Part shown: positions 15,608-24,642 of the stretch, one piece after another
How positions within the stretch are numbered: position 1 is the stretch's first letter
Layout: the number at the start of each line of letters is the position of its first letter
From: Pseudomonas sp. UBA1879
GTDB taxonomy: Bacteria; Pseudomonadota; Gammaproteobacteria; Pseudomonadales; Pseudomonadaceae
NCBI RefSeq assembly: GCF_002338065.1
Contig: NZ_DDHJ01000021.1
Coordinates: 1 to 64,000 of the forward strand
DNA length: 64,000 bases
Direction: 5' to 3'
Position numbers and translations under genes: made by a program
Notes under the pieces: model-generated
What the model was told of the DNA's origin: nothing
The model's input: the letters and a program-made list of their open reading frames with translations, nothing else
Database searches by the model: none

Positions 15608-15925
15608 TTACTGCTCAGCCACCAGATTCTTCGCCAGAATCGCGTTGGCCAGATCCATGTCCGACGCATTCAGGCTTGGATTGTCTTTGCGCACTTGATC
15701 CAGAGCTGCTTCCAGGTACGGACCCCGAATGGCGCCGTTGCTGGCGACGAAGCTACCGGCATCGTCTTGAGCGGCGACGATCAGTTTGTGATGCCGAAAG
15801 GTCAGGTAGGTCGAACCCGTGGTGGCGCCTGACGACAGAACGTCGCGCAGGAAGCCGTCAGCCATTGCTGAACCGACCGGGAGGGAAAGCAACGCTAACG
15901 TGGCTACAGCAAGTTTTAGACGCAT
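15608..15925 (-). CDS. DUF2388 exported protein
   Basis: 105 residues. Signal peptide 1-22 (ending AMA) then GFLRDVLSSGATTGSTYLTF and SFVASNGAIRGPYLEAALDQ, the signature of the Pseudomonas DUF2388 family. These are small periplasmic proteins of unknown function, often present as several paralogues per genome. It stands alone between gcvH and the NfeD gene. Confidence 0.82.
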   Translation of the reverse strand: MRLKLAVATLALLSLPVGSAMADGFLRDVLSSGATTGSTYLTFRHHKLIVAAQDDAGSFVASNGAIRGPYLEAALDQVRKDNPSLNASDMDLANAILAKNLVAEQ

Positions 15926-16035
15926 GACGGGTCACTCCGACTTTGGTTGTTCTGAAACGATTTGATACGCCGCGTCCCTTTCTAGTTCCATACCCGCCTC
16001 AAACCTTATCCGGCAAACGCCCGTAACTAGCCCTC

Positions 16036-16491
16036 TCAGTGCGCGTCCACTTGTTCCACGTTCAAGATTGCCCCGTCCTGCCCAATTACCCGCACGTGAT
16101 CACCCGCAGGCGTGTCAGGCCCGACCACCATCCATACCCCGTCACCGACCTTGATCTTGCCGCGACCGCTGATGATGGCGTCGTGCACCACGAATGTCCG
16201 GCCGATCAGCTCCGATCCGCGCATGTTCAAGCCTGGCTGATCAGACTGGCGCAACACGCTGCGCTGACGTCGCCACCAGTACAGCGCCGTCAGCACAGAC
16301 AGCACGGCGAACAGCAGGAACTGCACTTCCCAGTGCATGGCCGGAATGATGTAAGTCAGGATGCCGACGCCCGCCGCCGCTACGCCGATCCACAGCAGGT
16401 AACCCCCGGCGCCGAAGACTTCCAGAATCAGCAGCACGGTGCCCAGCCCCAGCCAGTCCCAGAACGAAAGGTCTTGCAGGTAATCCCACAT
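16036..16491 (-). CDS. NfeD family membrane protein
   Basis: 151 residues. About three transmembrane helices cover residues 10-75 (LGLGTVLLILEVFGAGGYLL and following), and a C-terminal OB-fold domain has GSELIGRTFVVHDAIISGRG and a GVWMVVGPDTPAGDHVRV end. Short NfeD proteins assist a partner SPFH/band-7 protein in membrane microdomains. The partner gene lies directly upstream, only three bases apart, in the same direction. Confidence 0.88.
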   Translation of the reverse strand: MWDYLQDLSFWDWLGLGTVLLILEVFGAGGYLLWIGVAAAGVGILTYIIPAMHWEVQFLLFAVLSVLTALYWWRRQRSVLRQSDQPGLNMRGSELIGRTFVVHDAIISGRGKIKVGDGVWMVVGPDTPAGDHVRVIGQDGAILNVEQVDAH

Positions 16492-16494
16492 GGC

Positions 16495-17448
16495 TCAGAC
16501 CCGCTTGCCGGCGTCGGGCCTGCTCTTGTCGAGCGGCCCCTTGTCGAACGTCGCTTTGACGATTTCGCCGATGCCACCGATGGCACCGATCATTTGGCTG
16601 GCCTCCAGCGGCATCAGAATGACCTTGCTGTTATTGGCCGATGACAGCTTGCCCAAAGCGTCGATGTACTTTTGCGCCACAAAATAATTGATGGCCTGCA
16701 CGTCACCGGCCGCAATGGCTTCGGACACCACCTGCGTCGCGCGGGCTTCAGCCTCTGCCTGACGCTCTCGGGCTTCGGACTCCAGAAACGCGGCCTGACG
16801 CTCGCCTTCCGCTTCCAGGATCTGCGCCTGTTTCTTGCCTTCGGCGGTCAGGATGGCGGAGGCACGCAGGCCTTCGGCTTCGAGAATCTGTGCGCGTTTG
16901 ATCCGCTCGGCCTTCATTTGCCCCGACATGGCTGCCATCAGGTCGGCGGGCGGGCTGATGTCCTTGATCTCGATCCGGGTGATCTTGATGCCCCACGGCG
17001 CTGTCGCTTCATCAACGATACGCAGCAGCCGTTCGTTGATGCCGTCGCGCTGGCTGAGCATGGCGTCCAGCTCCATCGAGCCCAGCACGGTGCGGATGTT
17101 GGTCTGCAGCAGATTGCGAATCGCGTGCTGCAGGTTGTTGACCTCATACGCCGCCTGCGCGCAGTTCACCACTTGGTAGAAGCAAACGGCGTCGATCTGC
17201 ACGGTGGCGTTGTCCGAAGTGATGACTTCCTGTGGTGGAATGTCGAGCACGGTCTCCATCATGTTGATCTTGTGCCCGATGCGGTCCATCACTGGCACGA
17301 TGATGTTCAGGCCTGGCTTCAAGGTGTTGGTATAGCGACCGAAACGCTCGACGGTCCACTGATACCCCTGCGGCACCACTTTGAAGCCCATGAACACGAT
17401 GGCGATGGCCAGCGCGACAAACAGTAAAACCACACTACCGATTTGCAT
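16495..17448 (-). CDS. SPFH/band-7 (stomatin-like, QmcA-type) protein
   Basis: 317 residues. An N-terminal hydrophobic anchor (VLLFVALAIAIVFMGF) is followed by VVPQGYQWTVERFGRYTNTL and PVMDRIGHKINMMETVLDIP, classic stomatin-class sequence. A helical ARERQAEAEARATQVVSEAI coiled region leads to the conserved end with KVILMPLEASQM. Members oligomerise on the inner membrane and scaffold microdomains or control proteases. It pairs with the NfeD gene as a two-gene operon. Confidence 0.9.
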   Translation of the reverse strand: MQIGSVVLLFVALAIAIVFMGFKVVPQGYQWTVERFGRYTNTLKPGLNIIVPVMDRIGHKINMMETVLDIPPQEVITSDNATVQIDAVCFYQVVNCAQAAYEVNNLQHAIRNLLQTNIRTVLGSMELDAMLSQRDGINERLLRIVDEATAPWGIKITRIEIKDISPPADLMAAMSGQMKAERIKRAQILEAEGLRASAILTAEGKKQAQILEAEGERQAAFLESEARERQAEAEARATQVVSEAIAAGDVQAINYFVAQKYIDALGKLSSANNSKVILMPLEASQMIGAIGGIGEIVKATFDKGPLDKSRPDAGKRV

Positions 17449-17711
17449 AACCTGTCCCTGTCGATTGCGATTGCTGAGTAGAGGATCCGGCGAAGAGTAA
17501 GGGGATCATAATCCGTCCTGCGAATATTTCTTGTAACAGCCCCTTCTGCGGCGGCAGTGTGCACGTTAAGCAAGCAGCACGCTGAAGAATAGCTCCCGAC
17601 TCGCGTCGAAGGCGCTGCGTTGGGGTCTGGGCCTGTTCTGGCAACCTTGCCACTGCGCAGTCACTGCCGGGAGGGAGTGAACCCATATTGACTCAACACA
17701 AGGAGAGCATC

Positions 17712-18482
17712 ATGGCTGTTCTGGAAAGCTTCCGCCTCGACGGAAGAGTGGCGCTGATCACCGGCTCCAGCGCAGGTATCGGCTTGGCCATCGCAAAGGG
17801 CCTGGCGGAGGCGGGTGCACAGGTCGTGCTGAACGGGCGAAACCCCGACACCCTGCAGGCGGCTTCTGCGGCACTGGCCGCGCAAGGGCACAACGTCCAC
17901 ATTCAAGCGTTCGACGTGACTGACAGCGCGGCGGTGAACCAAGCAGTTTCTGCCATTGAAACGCGCATCGGCCCGCTGGAAATATTGGTCAACAACGCAG
18001 GCATTCAGCGCCGTGCGCCGTTGGCCGAGTTTAGCGAAGCGAACTGGAGCGAGCTGATGCGGACCAATCTGGACAGCGCGTTTTTCGTCGGTCAAGCCGT
18101 TGCACGCTGCATGATTCCTCGCGGACGCGGGCGCATCATCAACATTTGCTCGGTGCAGAGCGAGTTGGGTAGGCCCAACATCGCTCCCTACGCTGCCAGT
18201 AAGGGCGCACTCAAGATGTTGACCAAGGGCATGGCCATCGATTGGGGCCCGCACGGGCTGAACGTCAACGGCATCGGGCCGGGGTATTTCAAGACTGACC
18301 TGAACGCGGCGCTGGTCGCCAACCCCGAATTCAGCGACTGGCTGGTGCAGCGCACGCCGAGTCGACGCTGGGGTGAAGTCTCCGAACTGGCGGGGGCTGC
18401 GGTGTTCCTGGCCTCCGATGCCTCGAGCTTCGTCAACGGCCACATTCTTTACGTCGACGGCGCCATCACGGCGTCGTTGTGA
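17712..18482 (+). CDS. idnO: Gluconate 5-dehydrogenase-like SDR oxidoreductase
   Basis: 256 residues from the ATG at 17712 (MAVLESFRLDGRVALI) behind AAGGAGAG. The short-chain dehydrogenase has the cofactor motif TGSSAGIG at residues 17-24, NNAG, and the catalytic Y160-x3-K164 in APYAASKGAL. The motifs GPGYFKTDLNAAL and RRWGEVSELAGAAVF fit 5-keto-D-gluconate reductases. It is followed after 14 bases by an idnD-like gene, so the pair matches L-idonate/5-ketogluconate use. The partner is broken by a stop codon. Confidence 0.8.
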   Translation: MAVLESFRLDGRVALITGSSAGIGLAIAKGLAEAGAQVVLNGRNPDTLQAASAALAAQGHNVHIQAFDVTDSAAVNQAVSAIETRIGPLEILVNNAGIQRRAPLAEFSEANWSELMRTNLDSAFFVGQAVARCMIPRGRGRIINICSVQSELGRPNIAPYAASKGALKMLTKGMAIDWGPHGLNVNGIGPGYFKTDLNAALVANPEFSDWLVQRTPSRRWGEVSELAGAAVFLASDASSFVNGHILYVDGAITASL

Positions 18483-18496
18483 TTGGGAGAGCTTCC

Positions 18497-19546
18497 ATGC
18501 AAGCCATTGTCTGCCACGCCCCGAAAGACCTGCGCATCGAAGCCGAGGAGCAGCCGCCTGCGCTGACGCCTGGCCAATTGCGCGTACGGGTTGCACGCGG
18601 CGGGATCTGCGGTTCGGATCTGCATTACTACCAGCACGGCGGGTTCGGTGCGGTTCGGCTGAAAGAACCGATGGTGTTGGGCCATGAGATTTCTGCGGTC
18701 ATCTAAGAAGTGGGCGACGTGCAGAGCGGCTTCAGCGTCGGTCAGCGCGTGTCGGTCTCGCCGTCCCGGCCCTGCGGTGGCTGCAAATACTGTCATGAAG
18801 GTCTGCCCAATCATTGCCTGAACATGCGCTTCTACGGGAGCGCGATGCCGTTTCCGCACATTCAGGGCGCATTTCGCGAAATCCTGGTGATCGAGAGCAG
18901 CCAGGCGCATCTGTTGGCACCCTCCACGACCTTGGCCGAAGGCGCACTGGCCGAGCCGCTGTCGGTGGGGCTTCACGCAATACAACGAGCAGGCGGCGTG
19001 TTCGGCAAGCGTGTGCTGGTGACTGGCTGCGGACCGATCGGCAACCTGTTGATCGGCAGTCTGCAAGCAGCCGGTGCGCTACAGATCGTGGCAGCTGACC
19101 TCAGCGACAGCGCGTTGGCCTGCGCGCGGCGAATGGGCGCCAGCGAGACGCACAATCTGAAAGACGAGCCCGAAGCGCTGGCGCGATACACCGCTGATAA
19201 GGGCTATTTCGATGTGATGTTCGAGGCTTCAGGCAGCGCTCAGGCATTGCGCGACGGCCTGACCTGTATGCGGCCTCGGGGAGTGGTAGTAACGGTCGGC
19301 CTGGGGGGTGATGTGTCGATTCCGTTGAATCTGGTGGTTGGAAAGGAAATCGACCTGCGCGGCACCTTTCGCTTTCACCCAGAGTTTGCACAGGCTGTGG
19401 AGCTGTTGAACCGCAAAGTGATCGACGTGAATCCCGTGATCTCACACACCGTTCCCGTTCACCAAGCCGTGCAGGCGTTTGAATTGGCGGGTGATAAACA
19501 GCAGGCGATGAAAGTGGTGCTGGATTTCGGGGTGAAGGACGTTTAA
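18497..19546 (+). pseudogene. idnD: L-idonate 5-dehydrogenase with an in-frame stop
   Basis: Reading frame intact over about 349 codons except a TAA at 18704-18706 (codon 70), between HEISAVI and EVGDVQSGF. Both halves are in the same frame, so one base change is enough to explain it. The zinc-dependent MDR features are otherwise preserved: GGICGSDLHYY, GHE, the structural-zinc PCGGCKYCHEGLPNHC, and a Rossmann GCGPIGNLL. Without suppression the N-terminal 69 residues are inactive. Reinitiation at the GTG at 18710 would lose catalytic zinc ligands. A sequencing error is the main alternative. Confidence 0.82.
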
Positions 19547-19554
19547 CGGGCTGT

Positions 19555-19643
19555 CTGTAGGAGCGCCCTTGCCGGCGATCGCGTTGTGTCAGGCGATCAA
19601 CTCGTTCCTGACCCACCCTCTTCGCCAGCAAGCCGGCTCCCAC
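19555..19643. repeat. REP doublet, mixed types
   Basis: The left unit CTGTAGGAGCGCCCTTGCCGG and the right unit CGCCAGCAAGCCGGCTCCCA are inverted but of slightly different REP subtypes. Confidence 0.65.
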
Positions 19644-19703
19644 GGCCTTCGGCCAGAATCAAAAGCCTCAGACGTCGGCTTGACACAAATCGTCGTAGGA
19701 GCC

Positions 19704-19969
19704 GCCGGAGGCACGACGGCAGCAAAACCCTGACACCTCGATCATCCAGGCAAACCGCTTCCAGGCTGGCCTTAGCGGAGTGTCAGCCGATGCAGCGCCG
19801 ACCGACCCACCGCTTCGCTGCCGTCGTCCCTCCGGCGTCTCCCACAGGGACTGCAGTGTGTCAGCCACAGACGGAGAAGCTCATACGTCCTCCAGGCAAT
19901 CCAAGCAGTCGATCGCTGGCATTTGACACACCGAACCCTGTGGGAGACGCCGGAGGCACGACGGCAGCG
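19704..19969. repeat. Repeat cluster with a 34-base inverted repeat
   Basis: The unit GCCGGAGGCACGACGGCAG occurs at 19704-19722 and 19949-19967 on the plus strand and, inverted with one change, at 19818-19836. Around the last two, the arms extend to 34 bases (19816-19849 and 19936-19969) with a single mismatch and 86 bases between. The arms contain CTCCCACAGGG, as in other Pseudomonas repeats. This is a REP/BIME-like cluster and would form a very long stem. Confidence 0.7.
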
Positions 19970-20095
19970 ATCTGGCGCGCAGCGGCAGCAAAACCTGTGC
20001 ATGCGGTGGATCTGACATGGCCGAGGTGCCAGATTTTGTTGCCGCTTCGCAGCAGATCGTGGGTAAGCGCACCTACAGGGGACGTAGCGTCTGTT

Positions 20096-21880
20096 TCAGC
20101 GCTGTTCGCTCTGCGGTGTGACTCGCAGCACTTCTTCAATGGTCGTCAATCCGGCTGCCACTTTTTGCGCACCTGACAGACGCAGGCTGCGCATCCCGTC
20201 CTTGAAGCCCTGCCGACGCAGTGCTGTGAGGTCCAGGTCTGCGGTGATCAGGGTCTTGACGGCGTCGGACATCAGCATGATTTCGTACACGCCAGCCCGC
20301 CCGCGATACCCCGTATCGCGACATTCAGCGCAGCCTACCGCCCGATGCGCCCCTGTGGGCACCCCCGCTTGCCAAGGCCGTGTGAGCGTCTGCCAATCCA
20401 CCTCATCGATGTCCACCGGCGCCTTGCAGTGCGGACACAGCGTACGCACCAGACGCTGCGCCATGACGCCCAGGATCGTGGCCTTGAGCAGATAATGCGG
20501 TACGCCCAGCTCCAGCAGACGACTGATGGCGCTTGGCGCGTCGTTGGTGTGCAGGGTCGACAGCACCAAGTGACCGGTGAGTGCTGCCTGAATCGCCATT
20601 TCAGCCGTTTCCAGGTCGCGAATCTCGCCGATCATGATGATGTCCGGGTCTTGCCGCATCAGCGCCCTGACACCGCTGGCGAAGGACAAATCGATATTGT
20701 GCTGAACCTGCATCTGGTTGAACGCGGGCTCGACCATCTCGATCGGGTCTTCGATGGTGCAGAGATTCACCTCTGAAGTCGCGAGTTTCTTCAGCGTCGT
20801 ATACAGGGTGGTGGTCTTGCCGGAACCGGTCGGCCCCGTAACCAGAATGATGCCGTTAGGCTGATGGGTCATGCCCTCCCAGCGGCGCAGGTCATCACCG
20901 GAAAAGCCAAGTTGGTCGAAGTCCTTGAGCAGCACTTCCGGGTCGAAAATCCGCATCACCATCTTCTCGCCGAACGCCGTCGGCAAGGTCGAGAGGCGCA
21001 ATTCCACTTCGCCGCCATCCGGGGTTTTGGTCTTGACCCGTCCGTCCTGAGGTTTGCGTTTTTCGGCCACGTTCATCCGCCCCAGGCTTTTCAGGCGGCT
21101 GGTGACGGCCATCGTCACCTGTGGCGGGAATTGATAGACGTTGTGCAGCACGCCATCGATGCGGAAACGCACGGTCCCGGCTTCGCGACGAGGCTCGATG
21201 TGAATATCGCTGGCACGCTGTTGATAGGCGTACTGGAACAGCCAGTCGACGATATTGACGATGTGCGCGTCGTTGGCGTCGGGCTCCTGATCACTGGCGC
21301 CGAGCTTGAGCAATTGTTCGAAGTTGCCCAGATTGCTCACTTTTTGATCGGTTGCGCTGGCACCACTGACCGACTTCGCCAAGCGGTAAAACTCGACAGC
21401 CAATTTCTGCACATCGACCGGGTTGGCGACCACGCGCTTGATCGGCATTTTCAGTACGTGCATCAGGTCGGCTTCCCACGCCCTGACGTATGGCTGGGCG
21501 CTGGCGATGGTCACGCACTCCCGATCAACGGCAACGGCGAGAATCTTGTGGCGCTGGGCGAAGGCGTAGGACATCAGGGGGGTGACGGCGGCCACGTTGA
21601 TCTTCAGCGGATCGATGCGCAGATACGGCTGACCTGCCTGTTCGGCAAGCCAGGCAGTGAGGGTTTCAAGATCCAGCTTTTTGCCGGGCCGTTTGTGGTT
21701 CTCGAACTGCTGTGTCGCGATGAATTCAAGGGGGTGGGTTTGCAGGTTCTGCGCGGTTCGGCGCAAGGTCAGTGCGTATTCGGCATTGTCCTGATCGAGA
21801 TAACCCTGCGCGACGAGATCGCGCAGGACTTCATTGAGATCCAGCCAGCGGTCCTGGGACGAGGGGGCAAGGACGGACAT
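20096..21880 (-). CDS. GspE/PulE/PilB-type secretion ATPase, orphan
   Basis: 594 residues. The N-terminal GspE-II domain (about 50-165) is followed by the ATPase domain: Walker A GPTGSGKTT (349-357), the Asp box around IEDPIEMVEPAFNQMQV, Walker B DPDIIMIGEIRD (411-422) and the His box GHLVLSTLHTNDAPSA. The zinc-binding tetracysteine CPHC (482-485) and CAEC (517-520) is complete. These ATPases power type II secretion or type IV pilus assembly. No other secretion or pilus gene is nearby, so the partner machine cannot be named. Confidence 0.85.
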   Translation of the reverse strand: MSVLAPSSQDRWLDLNEVLRDLVAQGYLDQDNAEYALTLRRTAQNLQTHPLEFIATQQFENHKRPGKKLDLETLTAWLAEQAGQPYLRIDPLKINVAAVTPLMSYAFAQRHKILAVAVDRECVTIASAQPYVRAWEADLMHVLKMPIKRVVANPVDVQKLAVEFYRLAKSVSGASATDQKVSNLGNFEQLLKLGASDQEPDANDAHIVNIVDWLFQYAYQQRASDIHIEPRREAGTVRFRIDGVLHNVYQFPPQVTMAVTSRLKSLGRMNVAEKRKPQDGRVKTKTPDGGEVELRLSTLPTAFGEKMVMRIFDPEVLLKDFDQLGFSGDDLRRWEGMTHQPNGIILVTGPTGSGKTTTLYTTLKKLATSEVNLCTIEDPIEMVEPAFNQMQVQHNIDLSFASGVRALMRQDPDIIMIGEIRDLETAEMAIQAALTGHLVLSTLHTNDAPSAISRLLELGVPHYLLKATILGVMAQRLVRTLCPHCKAPVDIDEVDWQTLTRPWQAGVPTGAHRAVGCAECRDTGYRGRAGVYEIMLMSDAVKTLITADLDLTALRRQGFKDGMRSLRLSGAQKVAAGLTTIEEVLRVTPQSEQR

Positions 21881-21992
21881 GCGGGCTCCTTTGGACGAGA
21901 CGGCTCACTTCGTAGGTAAGCAAGAGTAGTCCCAAGCGTGCCAGTTGTTGCGTCCTGCAGGTAGTGAAGCGTTGCCAATATTTTCGGCACGC

Positions 21993-22340
21993 TCAACCGA
22001 CAGCGAGAGAGACGGGCTCGGATAGGACGTGTAAATCGCCCACCGGTTCCAGCTCGACTGTACAAACGTTGATCAAATTGCGCATTTTTTCGCCAATCAC
22101 CTGCGCGCGATGCCACGTCATACCCTCGACTTCAGCCTCGATCATCAGCATGCCGTCCTGCTGCGAAACGCTGACCCGCTGGGGAATCAGGTATTGCATG
22201 GCGAAGTAATTCAGCACCCGACACAGCAGGTCTGGCTCGGCTTCGGCAAGGATCTGGTAACGAGAGCGACAGTGCGCGTTGTGGGCGGACCAGGCGTCGT
22301 GACGATGCGGTGCAGCAGGAACGGCTTCAAGGTGCGGCAT
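21993..22340 (-). CDS. Small ACT-like domain protein
   Basis: 115 residues from the ATG at 22340 (MPHLEAVPAAPH), preceded by CAGGAGAG; a longer open frame upstream would run into the regulator's promoter. The C-terminal 70 residues, EPDLLCRVLNYFAMQYLIPQ through GEKMRNLINVCTVELE, have the beta-alpha-beta pattern of ACT domains as in small acetolactate synthase subunits. It diverges from an Lrp-type regulator, itself a protein with an ACT-like effector domain, 154 bases away. A role in amino-acid sensing is inferred; the fold itself is a visual call. Confidence 0.55.
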   Translation of the reverse strand: MPHLEAVPAAPHRHDAWSAHNAHCRSRYQILAEAEPDLLCRVLNYFAMQYLIPQRVSVSQQDGMLMIEAEVEGMTWHRAQVIGEKMRNLINVCTVELEPVGDLHVLSEPVSLAVG

Positions 22341-22494
22341 GCTGAACTCTCCTGTTTTCGTCCAGGGGCACGGACGGGTTGTTTGAATGGAGAAGAGTTT
22401 CACACGCACCAACGGAAATTTCTGGTCTATGATTGGCTGTATCAAGCCGTTTTCGACTTGTTAATGCACAATGACTTTCTATCGAGAATAACTT

Positions 22495-22965
22495 ATGCAA
22501 ATTGAGCTGGACGGGTATGACCGCAAGATCTTGGCGCTGTTGCAGGAGGACTCCTCGCTGTCCAGTGCGCAGATTGCAGAGGCGGTCGGACTTTCACAGT
22601 CACCGTGCTGGCGCAGGATCCAGCGGCTCAAGGACGAAGGTGTGATCCGGCGTCAGGTGACGCTGCTGGATCGGAAGAAAATCGGACTCAACACGCAGAT
22701 TTTTGCCGAGGTGAAACTCAACGCCCACGGCCGCTCAAACTTCACGGAATTCACCGAAGCGATTCGCGGGTTTCCAGAAGTGTTGGAATGTTACGTGCTG
22801 ATGGGATCGGTGGACTTTCTGCTGCGCATCGTCACGCCTGACATCGAGGCGTATGAGCGGTTTTTCTTCGAAAAACTGTCGCTGGTGCCGGGGATACAGG
22901 AAGTGAACTCGACAGTGGCCTTGTCGGAAATTAAATCGACGACGAGTTTGCCAATTGCGAGATAG
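22495..22965 (+). CDS. Lrp/AsnC family transcriptional regulator
   Basis: 156 residues. The N-terminal winged helix-turn-helix spans about 1-60 (LDGYDRKILALLQED, SSAQIAEAVGLSQSPCWRRI). The C-terminal RAM domain contains VLECYVLMGSVDFLLRIV and PGIQEVNSTVALSEIKSTT. Such proteins form octamers or dimers and sense amino acids. The divergent ACT-like gene is the obvious regulatory target. It is not obviously Lrp itself or BkdR, so no symbol is given. Confidence 0.9.
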   Translation: MQIELDGYDRKILALLQEDSSLSSAQIAEAVGLSQSPCWRRIQRLKDEGVIRRQVTLLDRKKIGLNTQIFAEVKLNAHGRSNFTEFTEAIRGFPEVLECYVLMGSVDFLLRIVTPDIEAYERFFFEKLSLVPGIQEVNSTVALSEIKSTTSLPIAR

Positions 22966-22983
22966 GTCGGGTTGCGCACGAAC

Positions 22984-23072
22984 TGTGGGAGCCGGCTTGC
23001 TGGCGAAAACGTCGGGTCAGCCACAGCTGGATTGACTGATAGAACGCATTCGCCAGCAAGCCGGCTCCCACA
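22984..23072. repeat. REP doublet with perfect 24-base arms
   Basis: The arms 22984-23007 and 23049-23072 are exact reverse complements (TGTGGGAGCCGGCTTGCTGG and its complement at the core). It lies between convergent Lrp and CYTH-CHAD genes and belongs to the GGGAGCCGGCTTGCTGGCGA subtype of REP. Confidence 0.85.
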
Positions 23073-23091
23073 TAGAGAATTGCGGTGTTGC

Positions 23092-24459
23092 TTAGATCTT
23101 CAACAACGTCTTCCACGCCCGGCTTTGCAGCACGGTGATGGTCTGCTGCATACGGGCATCGAGGATTTCGTCGCTGATGTCCAGATGCGCCAGTTGCTCC
23201 AACTTGTTCAACTCGCCGTACAAGCGATCCAGCTCCGGCAACTCGAGGGTCTGGCGGGCATAGTGCAGCCAGACCTGAATGCGCTCGATACGCGGCAATT
23301 GCTCGGCCAGATCTTCCGGCTGCTGCTGATAACGCGCCAGGTTCAACGCGTTGGCTTCATCGCCGAGGAAGCGCGGCACCCAACTGCTCAACATCGCGTG
23401 CCCCTGACGATTGCCCCGGTTGTTGCGCTCAACGGTCCAGCTGCGCTCCATCAGCCAACGGGAAGTCGTCAGCGAGAACAGGCCCCAGCGCGGGTCCTCC
23501 AGCTCTTCGATGAACTGCTCATGGGCCGCTGCGCGCACGTCGGCGTCTTCCTGACCCGCCTGAACCAGCGTGCGCCAGTCTTCGAGCAGGGCGTCCAGCG
23601 CCGCACGCAGGTCGTGGGTGCTGGCGCGTGGCGCGGCCTGGCCCAGGCTGCCGGTCAATGCACGCAATTCAGCGAGGACTTCAACCCATTCCTGCAACAG
23701 GCTCCAGTGACCATTGAAACGGTACTGCTCGGCCAGACGCTGACTGCTGCCCAACAGATACCAGGCCAGCGCGGCGTAGGCGTCGTCCACAGATGTTTCA
23801 GCCTGCAGCGTCGGCAGTGGCAATTTGACCGAGTAGCTGCCGGCATCGAACAGACGATAGCCGCGCTCGGCCTTGCTGATGTCACACGGCATCAGCGCCA
23901 GTTTTTCAGCCAGTTCAGCAGCCAACTCCAACAATGCGGCGGGCTCGCCTTCGCGCAGCTCCAGTTCCAGCTCGCAGATTTCTTCCTTCTGCTTGCCAAC
24001 GATGACATTGCCCAAGTCCAGCGCTGCTTCGATCACGACCTTGGATTTGCCACGGCCCCAGGCGATTTCAGCTTTTTCACGCACGAAATCGGTGGTGAAC
24101 AACGGCTTGATGGTTTTCTTGTCCAGATCAGCCAACTGCTCGGGCCAGCATTCGCCGTCGAGTTTTTTCAGGTCCAGCTTGGCCTTCGGCAGATCCCAGT
24201 TGTACTCGTTGCGCTCGGACAGACCCGCCACGCTCTGGCCACGGGTCTTCAGCGTCTGGATGATCGCGTCGCCATCACGGCGCAGACGCAGGGCCACTTT
24301 GGCATGCGCCAGCTCGCGTTCGGGTGTGTCGAAATATTGATTGAACAGCTCCAGCCGCTCCCAGCCACTTTTGTTGCGCTTTTTCAGCAGCGGGTGCTCG
24401 CGCAGGGCAGTCAGGGTTTCGCGGCTGACGCGGAGTTTGATTTCGGTTTCTTTCTGCAT
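23092..24459 (-). CDS. CYTH and CHAD domain inorganic triphosphatase
   Basis: 455 residues. The N-terminal CYTH domain (about 1-205) carries the metal-binding ExExK motif in KETEIKLRV, then FDTPERELAHAKVALRLRRD and later ISKAERGYRLF. The C-terminal helical CHAD domain is rich in His and charged residues. The architecture is that of E. coli YgiF, which cleaves inorganic tripolyphosphate; CHAD domains bind polyphosphate. It diverges from argE across a 183-base spacer. Confidence 0.88.
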   Translation of the reverse strand: MQKETEIKLRVSRETLTALREHPLLKKRNKSGWERLELFNQYFDTPERELAHAKVALRLRRDGDAIIQTLKTRGQSVAGLSERNEYNWDLPKAKLDLKKLDGECWPEQLADLDKKTIKPLFTTDFVREKAEIAWGRGKSKVVIEAALDLGNVIVGKQKEEICELELELREGEPAALLELAAELAEKLALMPCDISKAERGYRLFDAGSYSVKLPLPTLQAETSVDDAYAALAWYLLGSSQRLAEQYRFNGHWSLLQEWVEVLAELRALTGSLGQAAPRASTHDLRAALDALLEDWRTLVQAGQEDADVRAAAHEQFIEELEDPRWGLFSLTTSRWLMERSWTVERNNRGNRQGHAMLSSWVPRFLGDEANALNLARYQQQPEDLAEQLPRIERIQVWLHYARQTLELPELDRLYGELNKLEQLAHLDISDEILDARMQQTITVLQSRAWKTLLKI

Positions 24460-24642
24460 GGCCGGGAATCCAGGCGCGCTATCGCGGATAGGCGCTCATT
24501 CTCTTGGAACAAGGGGACGCAGCCGGAATCGACACAGCTGCGCGGGTCGTGCAGTGTACAGGACATCACCCGAGACAGTTTATTCCTGCTGTCCAATCAC
24601 CCTATGATGGTCCGCGCGTCGTACCTGCACAGAGGATTGCCT

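Larger units (their letters stand above)
19547..20095. other. 549-base REP-rich spacer
   Basis: Between idnD and the GspE-type ATPase gene, which converge here. It contains no gene that I can support. It is made of a REP doublet (19555-19643), a further GCCGGAGGCACGACGGCAG repeat in three copies, and a large inverted repeat described separately. A shorter GTAAGCGCACCTACAG fragment lies near 20065-20080. Confidence 0.6.

Noticed and set aside
22972..24642. Long open extension upstream of argE
   Set aside because: It is antisense to the CYTH-CHAD gene; argE has a clear ribosome-binding site and family N-terminus at 24643.
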